DNA from: Chitinophaga pinensis
GTDB lineage: Bacteria; Bacteroidota; Bacteroidia; Flavobacteriales; Flavobacteriaceae
Assembly (NCBI GenBank): GCA_943324545.2
Contig: CALPMA020000005.1
Location: forward strand, 1 to 36,243
Length of the DNA: 36,243 nt
Direction: 5' to 3'
Shown here: positions 33,922 through 36,243 of the stretch, piece after piece
Position numbering within the stretch: the stretch's first letter is position 1
Layout of the letters: each line of letters starts with the position of its first letter
Made by a program: the position numbers and the translations under genes
Notes under the pieces: model-generated
Seen by the model: only the letters and a program-made list of their open reading frames with translations
Databases searched by the model: none
Told to the model about the DNA's origin: nothing

Positions 33922-35121
33922 TTAGTCCAATAATTTCTTACTCACGCGGCTGCTCGCAATTAACGAGGCGATAAAGCCCAATGAGATGATGGTTCCTAAA
34001 ACAATTACCACGTTTTTAAATAGGAAATCTACCGGGTAAGCTAGTGAAGGAGTAATCATAATGACTTCAAATTGTTGCTGGATTAGTACCAACACCACCC
34101 CAATTGATAGTCCAAAAAGTCCGCCAAAAACACTTAATAAAGTCCCTTGGAGCAAGAATATTTTTCGTAAATCTTTCACTTCGGTTCCTAAATTATACAG
34201 CGTTTTTAAATTCCCGCGTTTGTCTAAAATCATCATGATAATGGCTCCCGCAAGAGTGAATAATGTTAGGATAATCACTAGAGTAAACAACAAATAAATC
34301 GCGGTATTTTCGGTATTTAGCATTTTATACAAAGCATCATTGAGTTGTGCTCTATTTTTAATGGTGATTTTATTATTAAAGAGGACTTGTAGCTGTTCTT
34401 TTACTTTATTTTCGTCAGCATTCGGTTTTAATTTTAACTCTAAAGTTGTAATTTGATTGGGATGAAAACCGAGTAATTCTCTTGCCACATCAATATCGGC
34501 AAATACATATTTAGAATCTAAATCTTCACTAACGGCATAAATTCCCACTGGGTTTAAACCTATTTTCACAAATGCATCGTCAGGATTTTCTATTGTTCCT
34601 TTACCTGGTTTTGGAGCAAATACTTCAAATGGATTATTGAAATCGAATATTCCTAGCGATAACTTTTGAGAAATTCCAAAACCCACAACAACTTGTGAGG
34701 TATTTGGACTTAGCCACTGTCCGTTGAACAAGTTTTTTTTAACATTACTTACCTTTGTGAAATTAGAATCAACGCCTTTCAAATAGGAAAACTGTTCTTT
34801 GCCATCAAACATAAATAAGGCGCGTTCTTCAACCACTTTACTGAAAGAGGCAACGCCGTCCAGGGCCTTTATTTTTTTCTCTTGAGTTGGTGAAATGGTA
34901 AAGGATTTTCCTAAAATACTGGTAATTTTTAAATCGGGGTCGAAGTCATTACTGAACGACAAACTGAAATTGACCAACCCACTAAAAATCGATAGTACTA
35001 CAAATAATACCATTGAGCTTACAATAATTCCAAGCGAGGCAATACCATTAATAATGTTGATTGCATTATTTTTATTGGCACTTTTCAGGTAGCGCTTGGC
35101 TATGTAATAGGAGAAGTTCAA
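33922..35121 (-). CDS. FtsX-type ABC permease (LolC/LolE-like)
   Basis: 399 residues with the MacB/FtsX topology: one N-terminal helix (about 22-50), a large periplasmic domain (about 55-265), then three C-terminal helices (about 270-298, 320-348, 362-390). The opening YYIAKRYLKSANKNNAINIINGIASLGIIVSSMVLFVVLSIFSGL is typical of LolC/LolE lipoprotein-release permeases of Bacteroidota. The ATPase partner is not adjacent. It lies 1 nt downstream of rbfA and is probably co-transcribed with it. Confidence 0.87.
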   Translation of the reverse strand: MNFSYYIAKRYLKSANKNNAINIINGIASLGIIVSSMVLFVVLSIFSGLVNFSLSFSNDFDPDLKITSILGKSFTISPTQEKKIKALDGVASFSKVVEERALFMFDGKEQFSYLKGVDSNFTKVSNVKKNLFNGQWLSPNTSQVVVGFGISQKLSLGIFDFNNPFEVFAPKPGKGTIENPDDAFVKIGLNPVGIYAVSEDLDSKYVFADIDVARELLGFHPNQITTLELKLKPNADENKVKEQLQVLFNNKITIKNRAQLNDALYKMLNTENTAIYLLFTLVIILTLFTLAGAIIMMILDKRGNLKTLYNLGTEVKDLRKIFLLQGTLLSVFGGLFGLSIGVVLVLIQQQFEVIMITPSLAYPVDFLFKNVVIVLGTIISLGFIASLIASSRVSKKLLD

Positions 35122-35122
35122 T

Positions 35123-35515
35123 TTAGGTTCTTCTTCGTTTTTCTAAAAGATCGCGGTTTTCGATTGGATTTTCTTTTGCCGCCAAGGCATTGTCAATCTT
35201 TTCGATATAGTCGAGAGAATCGTCAATAAAGAAAGTCAAATTAGGCACTTTTCTCAATTGAAGTCGAACGCGCTGAGACAAGTCGTGTTTTATTAATTTG
35301 GTATTGGATTTAATTGCGACCAATGTATCTGCGGCTTTTTCTTGTGGAAAAATACTTAAATGGACGGTTGCAACCGATAAATCAGAAGTTACCACTACTT
35401 TTGAAACGGAGATAATCAAATTGGAAATTCCATTTTTTCGAATTTCACCTTGTAAAATATCTACCAAATCGTTTTGGATTACGCCACCTATTTTTTTCTG
35501 TCTGTTTGTTTCCAT
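35123..35515 (-). CDS. rbfA: 30S ribosome-binding factor A
   Basis: 130 residues from the chosen ATG (METNRQKKIGG). KH-type fold that binds 16S rRNA helix 1 and assists late 30S maturation and cold adaptation. Features: QKKIGGVIQNDLVDILQGEI, ISVSKVVVTSDLSVATVHLSIF, and LRKVPNLTFFIDDSLDYIEKIDNAL. A start 5 codons upstream lies inside a -7 box (35520-35527), so 35515 is preferred. It is followed by the permease gene with a 1-nt gap. Confidence 0.93.
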   Translation of the reverse strand: METNRQKKIGGVIQNDLVDILQGEIRKNGISNLIISVSKVVVTSDLSVATVHLSIFPQEKAADTLVAIKSNTKLIKHDLSQRVRLQLRKVPNLTFFIDDSLDYIEKIDNALAAKENPIENRDLLEKRRRT

Positions 35516-35519
35516 AGTG

Positions 35520-35527
35520 CAAAAATA
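35520..35527 (-). promoter_or_regulatory. -7 promoter box for rbfA
   Basis: Minus strand TATTTTTG, full match, ending 4 nt before the rbfA ATG. A possible -33 TTTG lies 24 nt upstream, slightly beyond normal spacing. Implies a leaderless or near-leaderless mRNA. Confidence 0.45.
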
Positions 35528-35577
35528 CATTTTTTTTGAGTTCTAGCGTTTCAAAGGTGCAAAGCGATACAATTTTT

Positions 35578-35585
35578 TATCTTTG
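35578..35585 (+). promoter_or_regulatory. -7 promoter box for mce
   Basis: TATCTTTG, full TAnnTTTG match, about 82 nt before ATG 35668; -33 element not clear. Confidence 0.4.
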
Positions 35586-35667
35586 TTTGATAATAAAAGT
35601 ACTAATTTTACTATTTATTTCAGATTAAGCCGAAACCAACTATCCGATTATCCATAATAAACTATAA

Positions 35668-36069
35668 ATGAAAAAAATTGAACATATTGGAATTGCAGTG
35701 AACAGCCTTGAAGAGTCGAATTTAGTTTTCGAAAAACTCTTTGGCGCCCCAGCCTATAAATCGGAATGGGTAGAAAGCGAAGGCGTTAAAACTTCCTTTT
35801 TTATGAATGGGCCCAACAAAATTGAATTGTTGGAAGCTACGAATCCGGAGAGTCCAATTGCTAAATTCATAGAAAAAAAAGGCGAAGGGATTCACCACAT
35901 CGCTTTTGATGTTGAAGATATCGTTTTAGAAATAGCGCGGTTAAAAGCGGAGGGGTTTGTGGTTTTAAACGAGGTTCCTAAGAAAGGCGCGGACAATAAA
36001 TTAGTTGCTTTTCTTCATCCAAAAACCACCAATGGCGTTTTGATTGAGTTGTGTCAGGAAATTAAGTAA
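35668..36069 (+). CDS. mce: Methylmalonyl-CoA epimerase
   Basis: 133 residues, a single VOC-fold metalloenzyme. It interconverts (2R)- and (2S)-methylmalonyl-CoA in the propionyl-CoA / succinyl-CoA route, working with methylmalonyl-CoA mutase (not in this window). Metal ligands are visible as KIEHIGIAV (H6), GIHHIAFDV (His pair) and NGVLIELCQ (Glu). KIELLEATNPESPIAKFIEKKGEGIHHIAF is the classic epimerase signature. Followed by a small GGAAT/ATTCC hairpin and the tRNA gene. Confidence 0.95.
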   Translation: MKKIEHIGIAVNSLEESNLVFEKLFGAPAYKSEWVESEGVKTSFFMNGPNKIELLEATNPESPIAKFIEKKGEGIHHIAFDVEDIVLEIARLKAEGFVVLNEVPKKGADNKLVAFLHPKTTNGVLIELCQEIK

Positions 36070-36098
36070 ATGGATTGAAGGTTTATTTGGAGTGAATA

Positions 36099-36116
36099 GG
36101 AATACTGATTCCCTTT
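36099..36116 (+). terminator. Weak hairpin after mce
   Basis: GGAAT (36099-36103) and ATTCC (36108-36112) around a 4-nt loop, then CTTT. Short stem and short T run. Confidence 0.35.
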
Positions 36117-36124
36117 CAAAAAGA

Positions 36125-36156
36125 TTTGCAGAGAATCAAAAATAGTAGTAATATTG
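36125..36156 (+). promoter_or_regulatory. Promoter of the tRNA gene
   Basis: TTTG (36125-36128), 20-nt spacer, TAATATTG (36149-36156), one mismatch from TAnnTTTG. Expected start near 36162, just before the tRNA at 36169. Confidence 0.5.
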
Positions 36157-36168
36157 CACCTCGTTAAA

Positions 36169-36242
36169 GGTCCTATAGCTCATTCGGTTAGAGCAACTGA
36201 CTCATAATCAGTAGGTGCTTGGTTCGATTCCAAGTGGGACCA
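36169..36242 (+). tRNA. tRNA with CAU anticodon, probably elongator tRNA-Met
   Basis: A full 74-nt cloverleaf: acceptor GGTCCTA with TGGGACC, D-arm GCTC/GAGC, anticodon stem ACTGA/TCAGT with loop CTCATAA, T-arm CTTGG/CCAAG with TTCGATT loop, discriminator A at 36242. The G1-C72 pair excludes an initiator. A CAU anticodon could also be tRNA-Ile2 (lysidine-modified); overall resemblance favours elongator Met, not proven. Whether CCA is encoded is cut off by the window end. Confidence 0.9.
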
Positions 36243-36243
36243 C

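Noticed and set aside
36169..36242. tRNA as a phage or island attachment site
   Set aside because: The window ends at the tRNA, and no integrase or repeated tRNA 3' end is visible.

Overview
The window looks like an ordinary chromosomal stretch from a Flavobacterium-like member of the Bacteroidota. The DNA is AT-rich. Promoters fit the Bacteroidota pattern (TTTG or TTG, 17-20 nt, TAnnTTTG). Two secreted proteins end in type IX secretion (T9SS) type A sorting domains. One lipoprotein carries a flavobacterial surface-export signal after its cysteine. I see no phage, insertion sequence, integrase, CRISPR array or defence island.

Layout. 1-5.7 kb: a surface lipoprotein (DUF5689 / choice-of-anchor J type) and a TonB-dependent receptor form a minus-strand pair, divergent from a secreted endonuclease/exonuclease/phosphatase-family enzyme. 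5.7-8.1 kb: divergent tadA and dxs. 8.1-11.3 kb: a large secreted beta-propeller protein with a PA domain and T9SS tail. 11.4-15.7 kb: dgt, divergent from metG and a HAD phosphatase. 15.7-16.45 kb: a short SSB, then a 367-nt intergenic region with a strong promoter and a structured-RNA candidate. 16.45-20.9 kb: a run of plus-strand genes (zinc-ribbon protein, membrane M28 peptidase, NAD(P)-binding protein, EamA transporter). 21-25.7 kb: an M13 peptidase and a second T9SS beta-propeller protein. 25.9-29.1 kb: an SCO protein and the ferrous-iron operon feoA-feoB plus a 40-residue Cys-rich membrane peptide. 29.2-30.9 kb: a umuC-umuD translesion pair. 30.9-35.5 kb: lepA, dus, an FtsX-type permease and rbfA. 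35.7-36.2 kb: methylmalonyl-CoA epimerase and a CAU-anticodon tRNA.

Most genes are housekeeping. The parts most worth a second look are: (i) two intergenic structured elements (about 16295-16390 plus strand, 32729-32812 minus strand) that share an internal-loop signature and each follow a TTTG-N18-TATATTTG promoter, the second forming most of the lepA leader; (ii) the nuclease / TonB receptor / DUF5689 lipoprotein locus, which could be an extracellular nucleic-acid scavenging unit; (iii) a perfect dyad over the umuC promoter; (iv) a Fur-box-like palindrome abutting the feoAB promoter; and (v) several genes whose promoter lies so close to the start codon that the mRNA may be leaderless. I did not find a clearly new multi-gene system.
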